From IMG/VR virus record IMGVR_UViG_3300032579_001182, positions 1 through 29,553 of that record: a stretch of DNA of 29,553 nt; one strand, written 5' to 3'. Shown piece after piece: positions 7,210-13,039 of this stretch (the first letter of the stretch is position 1; every line of letters begins with the position of its first letter). This DNA comes from a virus. Position numbers and translations under genes: made by a program. A model generated the notes under the pieces. That model had not been told where the DNA came from and ran no database searches. It was given only the letters and a program-made list of their open reading frames with translations.

Positions 7210-7707
7210 CCCGGTCTGGATCTGGAGCACGTAATCGGCCGGGATCGTGCCCTCGGGGACGTGCACCAGGAACGTCTCGACCTGGTACTTCTGCCGACGC
7301 GACTTGCACTCCACGAGGCCGTCGGTGCCGACCAGCGCGTCCGGCGAATAGCCGAGCGTGAAGCCCCAGCGGTCGTTGGTGATGAAGCCGACGGTCTCGG
7401 TCTCAGCGTAGTGCCGCGCGTAGAGGGTGAGCGCCTCGACCTCATCGTCCCGGCCGCGCAGCATGTCGTCGCTGACGTACCGGGGCTCGACGAAGCCGGT
7501 GATCCGCTGGGCGAGCAGCTCGTACAGGTGCGCCCGCTCCTTCTCGTTCCTGGCCGCCTTGAGGGTCGGCGTGAGGATCAGCGACATCTCGCTGGCGGTG
7601 AGCATCCCGCAGCGGGCCGCGATCCACTCGTCCGTGCCCTGGTAGAGGTCGGCGTGGATGCGCACGGTGGACGGGCGCGCGGGGGCGTCGGGGGCAAACA
7701 AGGCCAT
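7210..7707 (-). pseudogene. YqaJ-type phage exonuclease, C-terminus lost
   Basis: Residues 1-166 are a lambda-exonuclease-like YqaJ recombinase: IHADLYQGTDEWIAARCG, ASEMSLILTPTLKAARNEKE, the acidic active-site Asp123 in GYSPDALVG, and Glu133-x-Lys135 in LVECKSR, followed by PADYVLQIQTG. Relatives go on with a final helix-rich part after QMQ or QIQTG; here the family sequence stops at base 7210, and methyltransferase sequence begins within about 5 bases in another frame. Translation would run on in a nonsense frame to 6592 (386 residues from the outermost start). The ATG at 7705-7707 has a clear GAGGAG Shine-Dalgarno. The protein normally resects double-stranded ends for phage recombination with a RecT/Bet partner, which I do not find in the window. 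Confidence 0.85.
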
Positions 7708-7717
7708 GGGGCGCTCC

Positions 7718-7996
7718 TCAGAAGGGGATGTCGTCTGCTCGGGGCGCGGCATGGCCGGCGCTTCCGAGCCGCTCTTGGACGGCCCAGTCGAATTGCTCGC
7801 GCGCGAAGGTATTCCACGGTACGCGGCACACGACTTCGTTGAGATTGCCGGGGTCGAAGTTCGCCTTCGCGTAGATCCTGCGAGCTTCTTCTTCCGAATA
7901 CAGGCCGGCTTCGTGGGTCAGCGTGGTGTAGCCGTTGTGGTTCGGCTTCCACCACATGCCGCGCTCGTTCGACCAGATGAGGTAGCGAACCTGCAC
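7718..7996 (-). CDS. Phage protein with Trp-rich start, unknown function
   Basis: A 92-residue protein beginning VQVRYLIWSNERGMWWKPNHNGY from a GTG at 7994-7996; GGAGG lies about 10 bases upstream. I have seen this type of N-terminus (a 'WSNEHGMWWKPNRRGYT'-like pattern) in phage proteins of unknown function. The pattern THEAGLYSEEEA and the C-terminus PRADDIPF fit that picture; an acidic DDIPF tip recalls the interaction tails of single-stranded-DNA-binding proteins, although no OB fold is visible. It stands immediately before the exonuclease gene (10 bases), suggesting a role in recombination or DNA metabolism, which is inference only. Confidence 0.65.
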   Translation of the reverse strand: MQVRYLIWSNERGMWWKPNHNGYTTLTHEAGLYSEEEARRIYAKANFDPGNLNEVVCRVPWNTFAREQFDWAVQERLGSAGHAAPRADDIPF

Positions 7997-8001
7997 GGCT
8001 C

Positions 8002-8301
8002 TCAGGCCTCCGTTGGCACAGGCTGCCCGGCGACGCCGAGCCCCGCGTTGATGGCGGCGGCGAGCATCTCGGCCCGCTCGCGGTCCATGCCCGGCGAGCC
8101 GGTCGACAGGATCAGCGCGAACACCGTCCCGTCGGCGTCGGCGAGGCCGCGCAGGGTGCTCTCGCAGACGCGGACCGGCGCCCGGATTCCGAGGAAGGTC
8201 GCGCGTTGGGCGGGCGTGACGGCGCGGGGCTCGCGCATCTCGAAGGGGAGCACGGAGCGGGTCATCGCGGCCTCGGTGTGGGTGAAGGGCGGAAGGGTCA
8301 C
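8002..8301 (-). CDS. Phage protein, unknown function
   Basis: A 99-residue protein with a mixed alpha/beta composition (for example GTVFALILSTG, residues 58-68, and a terminal helix RAEMLAAAINAGL). It has no metal ligands or membrane segment. A second possible start (MTRSVLPF, residue 13) exists, but the first ATG overlaps the upstream stop as ATGA and is preferred. I do not recognise the family. Confidence 0.62.
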   Translation of the reverse strand: MTLPPFTHTEAAMTRSVLPFEMREPRAVTPAQRATFLGIRAPVRVCESTLRGLADADGTVFALILSTGSPGMDRERAEMLAAAINAGLGVAGQPVPTEA

Positions 8302-8543
8302 TGCGGCCTCCCCTGATCGGGCTGGCGGAACAGGGCAGCGCGTTTCGCGACCATCGCCGGTAGGTCTTCGGCAATGACGGTGGCGACCAGCGTCGACGCG
8401 GTCGGATCACCCTGCGTCGTGGCGGCGATCGTGGCGGCGAGCGCCGAAGCCACGATGTGAGTGAGGTCGGCGCAGGCCTTGAGCCCGCGCGTCTGCCGGA
8501 TTTCCTCCAGGCACAGGTCGAGGAGCCGCTGCTCGAAGCTCAC
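8298..8543 (-). CDS. Small helical protein, unknown function
   Basis: An 81-residue protein with an Ala/Leu-rich helical profile and one central mildly hydrophobic helix (ASALAATIAATT) that is probably buried and not membrane-spanning. The start and the stop both overlap neighbours as ATGA, which fixes the reading frame. No family is recognised. Confidence 0.62.
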   Translation of the reverse strand: MSFEQRLLDLCLEEIRQTRGLKACADLTHIVASALAATIAATTQGDPTASTLVATVIAEDLPAMVAKRAALFRQPDQGRPQ

Positions 8544-8935
8544 AGACGCCTCCCGGCAGCCCGGAGCCGGGTGCGCGCGTCGGCGAGGACGGTGACGTCG
8601 TCGCGCCCGTCGAGGTCGACGCGGGTCTCGGCGGTGAAGAGCGCGATGTTGCCGGCCATGCTGCCGGCGGCGGCGCGCTCCAGCGCCTCCTCAAGCGTGC
8701 GCTCCAGGGTCTCGCGCGGCTGGTCGAGGCCGGTGTGCAGGAGCAGGACCTGCGCGGCCGCCGCGTGCTCGGTGACGGTGCGCAGGGCGGCGTAGAGGTC
8801 GGCGGCACGCTGGTCCTGCGCGTGGACGGCACGGACCAGTTCGCTGTAGCTGGGGACACCGAACGCGGCGGCGTGGCGGTCGACCAGGGCGATGAAGGCC
8901 TGATGGTCCGGGGCGGAGCGGACGGCGCAGCTCAT
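8540..8935 (-). CDS. Helical phage protein, unknown function
   Basis: A 131-residue, mostly helical protein. Its middle (50-105) is Ala/Leu/Glu-rich and might form a helical bundle or coiled coil; the C-terminus is basic (ARTRLRAAGRRL). No catalytic motif is visible. It is held in the operon by 4-base overlaps at both ends. It is not related by eye to its neighbours. Confidence 0.62.
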   Translation of the reverse strand: MSCAVRSAPDHQAFIALVDRHAAAFGVPSYSELVRAVHAQDQRAADLYAALRTVTEHAAAAQVLLLHTGLDQPRETLERTLEEALERAAAGSMAGNIALFTAETRVDLDGRDDVTVLADARTRLRAAGRRL

Positions 8936-9312
8936 CGCGCACCCGCCAGCTTCGTCGAGAGGCGGTCGGCGGAAAGCTCTACCTTCTGGTGGATCTCGCC
9001 GAGGCGCTCGGTGATGCGCTGGAGCCGGTTGAGGTCGTAGGGTTGGCCGGCGCCGCGCTCAACGGCGCGCTCGACGTGCCACGCCATCATGGCGAGGGAC
9101 TCGATCAAGCCGTCCAGGCCGCAGATGCCAGCGCCGAGTTCGCCGAGCGAGTGGCCCCGATCGAAGTCCGAGACCTGCGCGGCGATCTCTTCGATGGTGA
9201 CGCCGGGAGCGAGGCGGATGAGGGGTTGATCCTCGGCTACGCTCTCGACGAGGTGCGGGGCGACCTTGGGCAGGTGGCCGAAGGCGGCGCGGATGGGGTG
9301 CTGGGCGTTCAC
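8932..9312 (-). CDS. Phage protein, unknown function
   Basis: A 126-residue protein with an acidic middle (TIEEIAAQVSDFDRGHSLGELG) and two long helices in the C-terminal half (IESLAMMAWHVERAVE and LNRLQRITERLGEIHQKVE). There is one Cys and no membrane span. ATGA overlaps at both ends support the frame. No recognised family; its place among early leftward genes suggests a host-takeover or DNA-metabolism accessory role, but nothing in the sequence proves it. Confidence 0.62.
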   Translation of the reverse strand: MNAQHPIRAAFGHLPKVAPHLVESVAEDQPLIRLAPGVTIEEIAAQVSDFDRGHSLGELGAGICGLDGLIESLAMMAWHVERAVERGAGQPYDLNRLQRITERLGEIHQKVELSADRLSTKLAGAR

Positions 9313-9593
9313 AGCAGTGCTCCAGTCGGCGACCGGACAGCGGCCGGCGCGAGGGACAGGTCGAGGCGGGTGTCGCGGGCCGGCGGCTCGGTGCGGCCCA
9401 GCTCGCGGTTGGTCTCGACGCGGGCGGCGACCCAGCGGCGGGCGTGGTCCTCCATCTCGGCGATCGCCGCGTTGAGGGCCGGGCTCTGGCTCGGGCGGAA
9501 GCGCGGATCGGGCAGGCTCGCCCGGCCGGCGTCGCAGCGGGCGGCGAAGCGGGCGAGGCTGGCGGCGCGCGCCTTGGCGGAGTGGGTCGCCAT
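9309..9593 (-). CDS. Small basic protein, unknown function
   Basis: A 94-residue protein with a basic helical start (ATHSAKARAASLARFAARCDAG) and a central helix (ALNAAIAEMEDHARRWVAARVE). The ATG at 9591-9593 is chosen because the preceding codons of the longer open frame (to 9686) overlap the upstream gene and are Arg/Pro noise. It ends in a 4-base overlap with the next gene. No family recognised. Confidence 0.6.
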   Translation of the reverse strand: MATHSAKARAASLARFAARCDAGRASLPDPRFRPSQSPALNAAIAEMEDHARRWVAARVETNRELGRTEPPARDTRLDLSLAPAAVRSPTGALL

Positions 9594-9595
9594 GG

Positions 9596-9757
9596 TCAGC
9601 GGGCGGCGCGGTAGGCGCGGACGTGATCGGCGACGAAGCCGGGCACGAACGGGCCGAGGCCGAGAGCCATGAAGCTCAGGACGCATCCGGCGATCTGGGC
9701 ACCGGCCGAGGCGTGCTGGAGATTGTCGAGGTAGGCGGTGAGCATCTGTGGCTCCAT
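9596..9757 (-). CDS. First gene of the leftward operon: tiny hydrophobic protein
   Basis: A 53-residue ORF (MEPQMLTAYLDNLQHASAG...), with a hydrophobic stretch at about residues 20-43 (QIAGCVLSFMALGLGPFVPGFV) that could be one membrane span, and a basic tail. It ends 2 bases before the next gene's ATG, and its start lies about 19 bases after the predicted transcription start of the leftward promoter, so its position is what one expects for the first gene. The ribosome-binding site is weak. It is short, so a chance ORF cannot be excluded. Confidence 0.55.
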   Translation of the reverse strand: MEPQMLTAYLDNLQHASAGAQIAGCVLSFMALGLGPFVPGFVADHVRAYRAAR

Positions 9758-9782
9758 CGGCTCGGTGAGCGGCGATGGACCA

Positions 9783-9810
9783 AAGATACCGTTCTGGTAT
9801 GTTCAGTCAA
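9783..9810 (-). promoter_or_regulatory. Leftward early promoter (PL-like)
   Basis: On the minus strand TTGACT (-35, 9810-9805), 16 bases, TATCTT (-10, 9788-9783) form a good sigma-70-type promoter; transcription should start near 9776, just ahead of the first leftward gene. An operator ATACC-N5-GGTAT lies in the spacer and runs into the -10. Confidence 0.7.
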
Positions 9811-9824
9811 TACCAGTTCGGCAT
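9786..9824. promoter_or_regulatory. Repressor operator pair (OL-like)
   Basis: Two copies of the dyad ATACC-N5-GGTAT, 24 bases apart start to start: 9786-9800 (ATACC GTTCT GGTAT, perfect) and 9810-9824 (ATACC AGTTC GGCAT, one change). The inner halves also form a larger inverted repeat CTGGTAT/ATACCAG. The same dyad occurs next to the repressor gene, so these are likely binding sites of that repressor and/or of the Cro-like protein. Confidence 0.72.
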
Positions 9825-9892
9825 ATTTTGCGTGCGGCGGATCCAGAAGCGCCGCCGATCAGCAGCGCTAACGCGGCGACTATCCACATTCG

Positions 9893-9921
9893 TCCACAGG
9901 CTCAAACCGTCACGGTATTTT
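9893..9921 (+). promoter_or_regulatory. Candidate rightward promoter with operator for the paralogous pair
   Basis: TCCACA (-35, 9893-9898), 17 bases, TATTTT (-10, 9916-9921). The dyad AAACC-GTCAC-GGTAT (9904-9918; one change from the perfect operator) overlaps the -10 in the same way as at the other two early promoters. The predicted start near 9928 leaves a leader of about 56 bases before the gene at 9984. The -35 is weak. Confidence 0.5.
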
Positions 9922-9983
9922 CTGTTCGCTTTTCGTTCTTATCCCGTGTCACCCTCTGGTTGTGGTCGTGCAGAGGAGTGGCC

Positions 9984-10244
9984 ATGGGCCAAAGCGTTCA
10001 GTTCGCCGTCCAGCGCTTTCAGGATGCCGGTTCGGGGCAGTGGTCTCGGGGGCGTCTCACCGAATGCAAGACAGCAGACGAGGCTCGGCGATTGGCAGAG
10101 CGTTGCGTTGCAAGGGGTGAGTCGACAGGAGCAGCGGCGTTTTCGCGACGCTCTTCAGGAGAGTTTGGAGTTCAGGACAGCCCGATCACCATCGCTGCTT
10201 TTGGCGATGTCCCACCGGAAGCGAAGGATATCCTTCCGTTCTGA
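9984..10244 (+). CDS. Immunity-region protein, paralogue 1 of 2, unknown function
   Basis: An 86-residue protein starting at ATG 9984 behind an excellent GAGGAG Shine-Dalgarno. It has a Gln/Arg-rich N-terminal half (VQFAVQRFQDAGSGQWSRGRL) followed by CKTADEARRLAERC, a short Gly/Ala-rich loop, AAAFSRRSSG and a C-terminal ITIAAFGDVPPEAKDILPF. The next gene encodes a clear paralogue with the same order of elements, so both are real. The pattern (beta strands, a helix beginning with a D-E-A-type N-cap, then strands) suggests a small alpha/beta fold. I know no function. The gene is placed downstream of an operator-bearing promoter and would be silenced with the lytic genes in a lysogen. Confidence 0.72.
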   Translation: MGQSVQFAVQRFQDAGSGQWSRGRLTECKTADEARRLAERCVARGESTGAAAFSRRSSGEFGVQDSPITIAAFGDVPPEAKDILPF

Positions 10245-10278
10245 CCGATCGATCCACTTCAACAGGGGAGAGCACCAC

Positions 10279-10545
10279 ATGGCCCTCAAGCCCATCGTCG
10301 CTCACAACGTGCAGCTCTTCGTGCTGGTGAAGGGCAAGCTGGTGGCGGGAAATCTCGTGAGCTGCAGGGATCCCGAGGACGCCTGCCGCACCGCCGAGCA
10401 GAAGGTCCAGAGTGGCCGGGCAATCGGGGCGGCCGCCTTCACGCGTACGATCGTAGATCCAGAATACGACGATGGATCGGAGCCGACCACGCTCGCCACC
10501 TTCGGCCGGCTGCCGCCTGGGTTGGCGGAGAGCCTTCCGTTCTGA
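10279..10545 (+). CDS. Immunity-region protein, paralogue 2 of 2, unknown function
   Basis: An 88-residue protein with the AGGGGAG Shine-Dalgarno before the ATG at 10279. It aligns with the preceding gene product over its whole length: VQLFVLVKGKLVAGNLVSC against VQFAVQRF...RGRLTEC, the helix DPEDACRTAEQKVQSGRAIG against TADEARRLAERCVARGESTG, AAAFTR against AAAFSR, and TLATFGRLPPGLAESLPF against TIAAFGDVPPEAKDILPF. Overall the two are clearly diverged duplicates. It ends 2 bases before the converging end of the repressor gene. Role unknown; the conserved Leu/Ile-Pro-Phe C-terminus may be an interaction tip. Confidence 0.72.
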   Translation: MALKPIVAHNVQLFVLVKGKLVAGNLVSCRDPEDACRTAEQKVQSGRAIGAAAFTRTIVDPEYDDGSEPTTLATFGRLPPGLAESLPF

Positions 10546-10547
10546 CC

Positions 10548-11267
10548 TCAGCGCCGGAGGAGCTTCTGCATCGGCCGATATGTGCCAATGACGAAGGCTC
10601 GGACCGCGACTTGGAGATCCTCGCGCGGCTTCCACTCCAGCTCGCGCCGAGGAACGTGGATCGGCTCCTGCCACCGCGGGTCGTCGCTGTCTGGGTGCAG
10701 CTCGACGGAGCCACCTTCGGCCACGCGGTAGACCTTGGCGGTGCGTTCACGCAGATGGCCGCCGAACTGGATCTGCTCGACGATCACGAGTTCGCCGTTC
10801 TGCGGCTGGTGGCCGCTGATCCCTATATCGACGCAGTGCAGGATGTCGCCGTCGATCGCTATCTGATTGATCGAGGTGCCACGCACGACGAGGCCGTACT
10901 GCGCCTTCCGTGGGTAGCGCGAGTCCGGCACCACCGGCGCGCGCTCATAGATCGTCTCGTCGACCGCGGTATCGACGGTGAGGAACCGGCCGGCCGCGAC
11001 TTCGCCCGGCACGTCCAGCCCGGCTTCCCCGTCGATCGTCCAGCCAGGCCCGTCCTCGCCTTCCGGCTCATTCAGGTTCGCAGGCGGGAAGAGCAGGGTC
11101 TCCGCGCTGATGCCGAGAGCTGGGGCGAGTCGCTCGGCCCATTCCTTCGTGAGCTTCCGCTCCCCAGCCTCGAGGCGGCGGATCTGCGGCTGCGAGGTGC
11201 TCGCCGCATCCGCCAGCTCCTGCTGGGTCAGCCGCGCCCTCTCCCGGAATTGCTTCAACGCGCTCAT
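10548..11267 (-). CDS. CI/LexA-like phage repressor with S24 peptidase domain
   Basis: A 239-residue prophage repressor. Residues 4-60 are an XRE-type helix-turn-helix (FRERARLTQQELADAA, TSQPQIRRLEAGERKLT). Residues about 85-235 are a LexA-type S24 domain: a self-cleavage site Ala92-Gly93 in GEVAAGRF, the nucleophile Ser132 in VVRGTSINQIAIDGDIL, and the general base Lys178 in RERTAKVYRV. It should therefore be inactivated by RecA-stimulated self-cleavage after DNA damage, inducing the prophage. The start at 11265-11267 is chosen because the helix-turn-helix begins right after it; the longer frame crosses the operator region. No Shine-Dalgarno precedes this ATG, and an operator (11266-11280) overlaps it, suggesting autoregulation. 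It is divergent from the Cro-like gene. Confidence 0.92.
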   Translation of the reverse strand: MSALKQFRERARLTQQELADAASTSQPQIRRLEAGERKLTKEWAERLAPALGISAETLLFPPANLNEPEGEDGPGWTIDGEAGLDVPGEVAAGRFLTVDTAVDETIYERAPVVPDSRYPRKAQYGLVVRGTSINQIAIDGDILHCVDIGISGHQPQNGELVIVEQIQFGGHLRERTAKVYRVAEGGSVELHPDSDDPRWQEPIHVPRRELEWKPREDLQVAVRAFVIGTYRPMQKLLRR

Positions 11268-11351
11268 ACCAAAGTGATATTTCGCGCTATCCAGTCCGTC
11301 TAAGGACAAAATGGTATGAGGGGGCTTGTCGTTGATATACCGTAACGGTAT
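11266..11351. promoter_or_regulatory. Operator region between repressor and cro-like gene (OR-like)
   Basis: Two good operator dyads: 11266-11280 (ATACC AAAGT GATAT, one change, overlapping the repressor start codon) and 11337-11351 (ATACC GTAAC GGTAT, a perfect 15-base palindrome over the cro promoter -10). A single half-site GGTAT stands between them at 11313-11317, and the flanks CTCATACC are shared in inverted orientation by the first and this half-site. Confidence 0.75.
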
Positions 11352-11354
11352 GTT
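11326..11354 (+). promoter_or_regulatory. Rightward early promoter (PR-like)
   Basis: TTGTCG (-35, 11326-11331), 17 bases, TATGTT (-10, 11349-11354). The perfect operator 11337-11351 fills the spacer and covers the start of the -10. The expected transcription start is at about 11361, directly at the ATG of the Cro-like gene (11362). Confidence 0.7.
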
Positions 11355-11361
11355 CGTTGGC

Positions 11362-11604
11362 ATGAGGCTCACCGACTACCTTCGCCAGCACGAGCTCACC
11401 CACACCGAGTTCGCCGCCATGATCGGCGCGACCCAGGCGGCGGTGACGCGATATGTGAACGGCCGGCGCAAGCCGAGCCTCGACAAGCTGATCCTGATCG
11501 AGCGCGTGACTGCAGGTGCGGTTCGTGCGCTCGATTTCGCCAACGATCCGGCGCCCGCCGATCCGTCGGCGGAGGCTTCCTCCGTCGAGGGAGCGGCCGC
11601 GTGA
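11362..11604 (+). CDS. Cro-like HTH regulator
   Basis: An 80-residue protein with an XRE/YdaS-type helix-turn-helix at residues 1-50: MRLTDYLRQHELTHTEFAAM, IGATQAAVTRYVNGRRKPS, LDKLILIERVTAGAV. The C-terminal 20 residues are Ala/Pro/Ser-rich. It is divergent from the repressor and first in the rightward operon, the place of Cro. The ATG at 11362 is preferred to that at 11350, which lies inside the operator and -10. There is no Shine-Dalgarno, and the predicted transcription start coincides with this codon, so translation is probably leaderless. The next gene overlaps its stop codon. Confidence 0.82.
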   Translation: MRLTDYLRQHELTHTEFAAMIGATQAAVTRYVNGRRKPSLDKLILIERVTAGAVRALDFANDPAPADPSAEASSVEGAAA

Positions 11605-11921
11605 TGCGCGCCGATCTCACGGACATCCTCGGCACCGATCGGGCCGTGCACACGCACGATGAAGCCCGCCGCGTGATCGAAGCGGCGCTCGACCGGAACG
11701 ATGGGCCGTCCCCGCAGGCCTACGCTGACGTTCTGAGCGCGTACGTCGCGGCGACCGACTTCGGACGGGCCAACCTCTTCCTCGAGATGGCGTGCCGGGC
11801 CGTCGCAGGTGCGCCGCGGCCGGTCGCTTCCCCTTCCGCACGCTTCCGCCCGGATCTGACCGAGTGGATGGGCCGAGCCTATGCGCGGCCGCCGCGGCGC
11901 CCTGCGGAGGCTCGGCGCTGA
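11604..11921 (+). CDS. Early phage protein, unknown function
   Basis: A 105-residue protein with helices at about residues 16-32 (THDEARRVIEAALDR) and 38-65 (AYADVLSAYVAATDFGRANLFLEMAC), then a Pro/Arg-rich tail. The ATG overlaps the cro stop (GTGATG; the GTG three bases earlier is also possible). It overlaps the next gene's start in the same manner. I recognise no family. Confidence 0.62.
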   Translation: MRADLTDILGTDRAVHTHDEARRVIEAALDRNDGPSPQAYADVLSAYVAATDFGRANLFLEMACRAVAGAPRPVASPSARFRPDLTEWMGRAYARPPRRPAEARR

Positions 11922-12073
11922 TGCTCGCGGCACTGATCCTCCTCCTCAAGCTGATGGTGGTGGCCTCGGTCGGCACGGTCGCCGGTGGCCTGCTCGGCTT
12001 CCGACCGATCATCGCGGCGATCACCGTGCTGCCGGCGCTCGTCATCGGCTGCCGCGCCCTGGCGGTGCTGTGA
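11921..12073 (+). CDS. Tiny two-helix membrane protein
   Basis: A 50-residue hydrophobic protein (MLAALILLLKLMVVASVGTVAGG, then FRPIIAAITVLPALVIGCRALAVL), which could form two membrane helices with a short polar turn at LLGFRP. Start and stop overlap neighbouring genes (TGATG), so it is translationally coupled. Function unknown; early membrane proteins of this size in phages often interfere with host membrane functions, but this is not shown by the sequence. Confidence 0.65.
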   Translation: MLAALILLLKLMVVASVGTVAGGLLGFRPIIAAITVLPALVIGCRALAVL

Positions 12074-12582
12074 TGACCGCCGCCCCTCGCCTTTCGCCGC
12101 GTGCCCCTGCCGTCGCCAGCGTCGAGGCCTCTGCCTCGGTGGCGGTCTCCTGCCTGGAGCCCACCGTGACCGACGCGAAGACCCTACTGGCCCTTGGCTG
12201 CGCCTGCCGCCGCGCTGCGGGCGCGTTCGCGATCCTGGCGTCGCGTCTCGCCATCGAGGTCGAGCGCGGCGAGCATCCGGACACCGGCGCGCCGGCCGAG
12301 ATGGCGCAGCAGGCCCTCGACCTGGAGCGCGCCGCGCAGCAGCTGCAGGCCGAAGCCCAGGACGCCGAGCTGCTGGCGCTCCTCCCGCACCGGGAACGCT
12401 TCGCTGATCTTCTGCGCATGGCCCAGGCCATGGACCGCGGGCTGGTGTTCGTGCCGGTCGAGCCCGTCGCCGCGGACCAATCTGAGCGACCGGTGGATGT
12501 TGTCGTTGTCGGCCAGGACAACACCGCCTCGCTTCGGGAGCGCGTGAGCCGTGGCATGGCGCGTCTGAAGAGGCGCGCCTGA
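12073..12582 (+). CDS. Phage protein with central coiled coil, unknown function
   Basis: A 169-residue protein. After a Ser/Ala/Pro-rich start, residues 33-66 contain a helix with several Cys (TLLALGCACRRAAGAFAILA); residues 72-125 are Ala/Gln/Glu/Leu-rich with coiled-coil character (MAQQALDLERAAQQLQAEAQ); the end is basic (RERVSRGMARLKRRA). No known domain is visible. Its ATG overlaps the upstream stop (TGATG). Confidence 0.62.
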   Translation: MTAAPRLSPRAPAVASVEASASVAVSCLEPTVTDAKTLLALGCACRRAAGAFAILASRLAIEVERGEHPDTGAPAEMAQQALDLERAAQQLQAEAQDAELLALLPHRERFADLLRMAQAMDRGLVFVPVEPVAADQSERPVDVVVVGQDNTASLRERVSRGMARLKRRA

Positions 12583-12583
12583 G

Positions 12584-13039
12584 ATGTCGTTGCCGATCGC
12601 CATGGCCGGTCCTGCCATCCTCGTCCGCGCCAAGAATAGCGCGTTCGCCGGATCAGTGTCGCTCACGGCGAATGCTGGCCTGTGCATGATTTCACCTCAT
12701 CGCGCCGGGCTTCACCGGCCGATCGCCCGCCTGTCTTATTTTCTCCGTTTCGACCGTCGGCAGGCGGGCGTCCCTGTTTCGCGCGATCTGCGCGTCCCGC
12801 TGCCCCGTCGGGGGCTGCCCTTCGTGGGCGTTTCCTCCCTGACTGCCGGGGCCCTCGTGGCCCTGGCCCTTTGTCCCGCATCCCTGCCGTCTGACCGCCA
12901 AGCCGTCGGCGTGGGTGCTCGTGTGTCTGCGTACCTCGTCAACCTCCCGCATTCGCTGCGCTCCTCTTCGACATCCGCAAGATGTCGCGAAGGAATGGCC
13001 CAGTGGGGACAAAGACTGACCGGAACCGAGCAATGCTGA
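12584..13039 (+). CDS. Possible protein of unknown function in an atypical stretch
   Basis: A 151-residue open frame starts 1 base after the upstream stop and ends overlapping the next gene's start codon by 7 bases, exactly the spacing seen for real genes in this operon, and third codon positions are mostly G or C. On the other hand the translation (SLTAGALVALALCPASLPSDR, VSAYLVNLPHSLRSSSTSARC...) shows no familiar domain, there is no good Shine-Dalgarno, and the DNA contains several hairpins (such as 12724-12770 and CCCC-GTC-GGGG near 12812), as expected of a non-coding RNA or regulatory stretch. Either reading is possible. Confidence 0.4.
   Translation: MSLPIAMAGPAILVRAKNSAFAGSVSLTANAGLCMISPHRAGLHRPIARLSYFLRFDRRQAGVPVSRDLRVPLPRRGLPFVGVSSLTAGALVALALCPASLPSDRQAVGVGARVSAYLVNLPHSLRSSSTSARCREGMAQWGQRLTGTEQC
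12724..12770. repeat. Inverted repeat, 10-bp stem
   Basis: CGCCCGCCTG (12724-12733) and CAGGCGGGCG (12761-12770) are perfect inverted repeats separated by 27 bases of pyrimidine-rich sequence. There is no T run after it, so I do not call a terminator. It lies inside the doubtful ORF 12584-13039. Confidence 0.5.

Noticed and set aside
11303-11317. A sixth operator copy between repressor and Cro-like gene
   Set aside because: Only the GGTAT half matches; the other half (AGGAC) does not, so I count it as a half-site at most.
11265-11320. A promoter for the repressor gene
   Set aside because: TTGTCC and TTAGAC occur on the minus strand, but no -10 at acceptable spacing is convincing, so I do not place the maintenance promoter.
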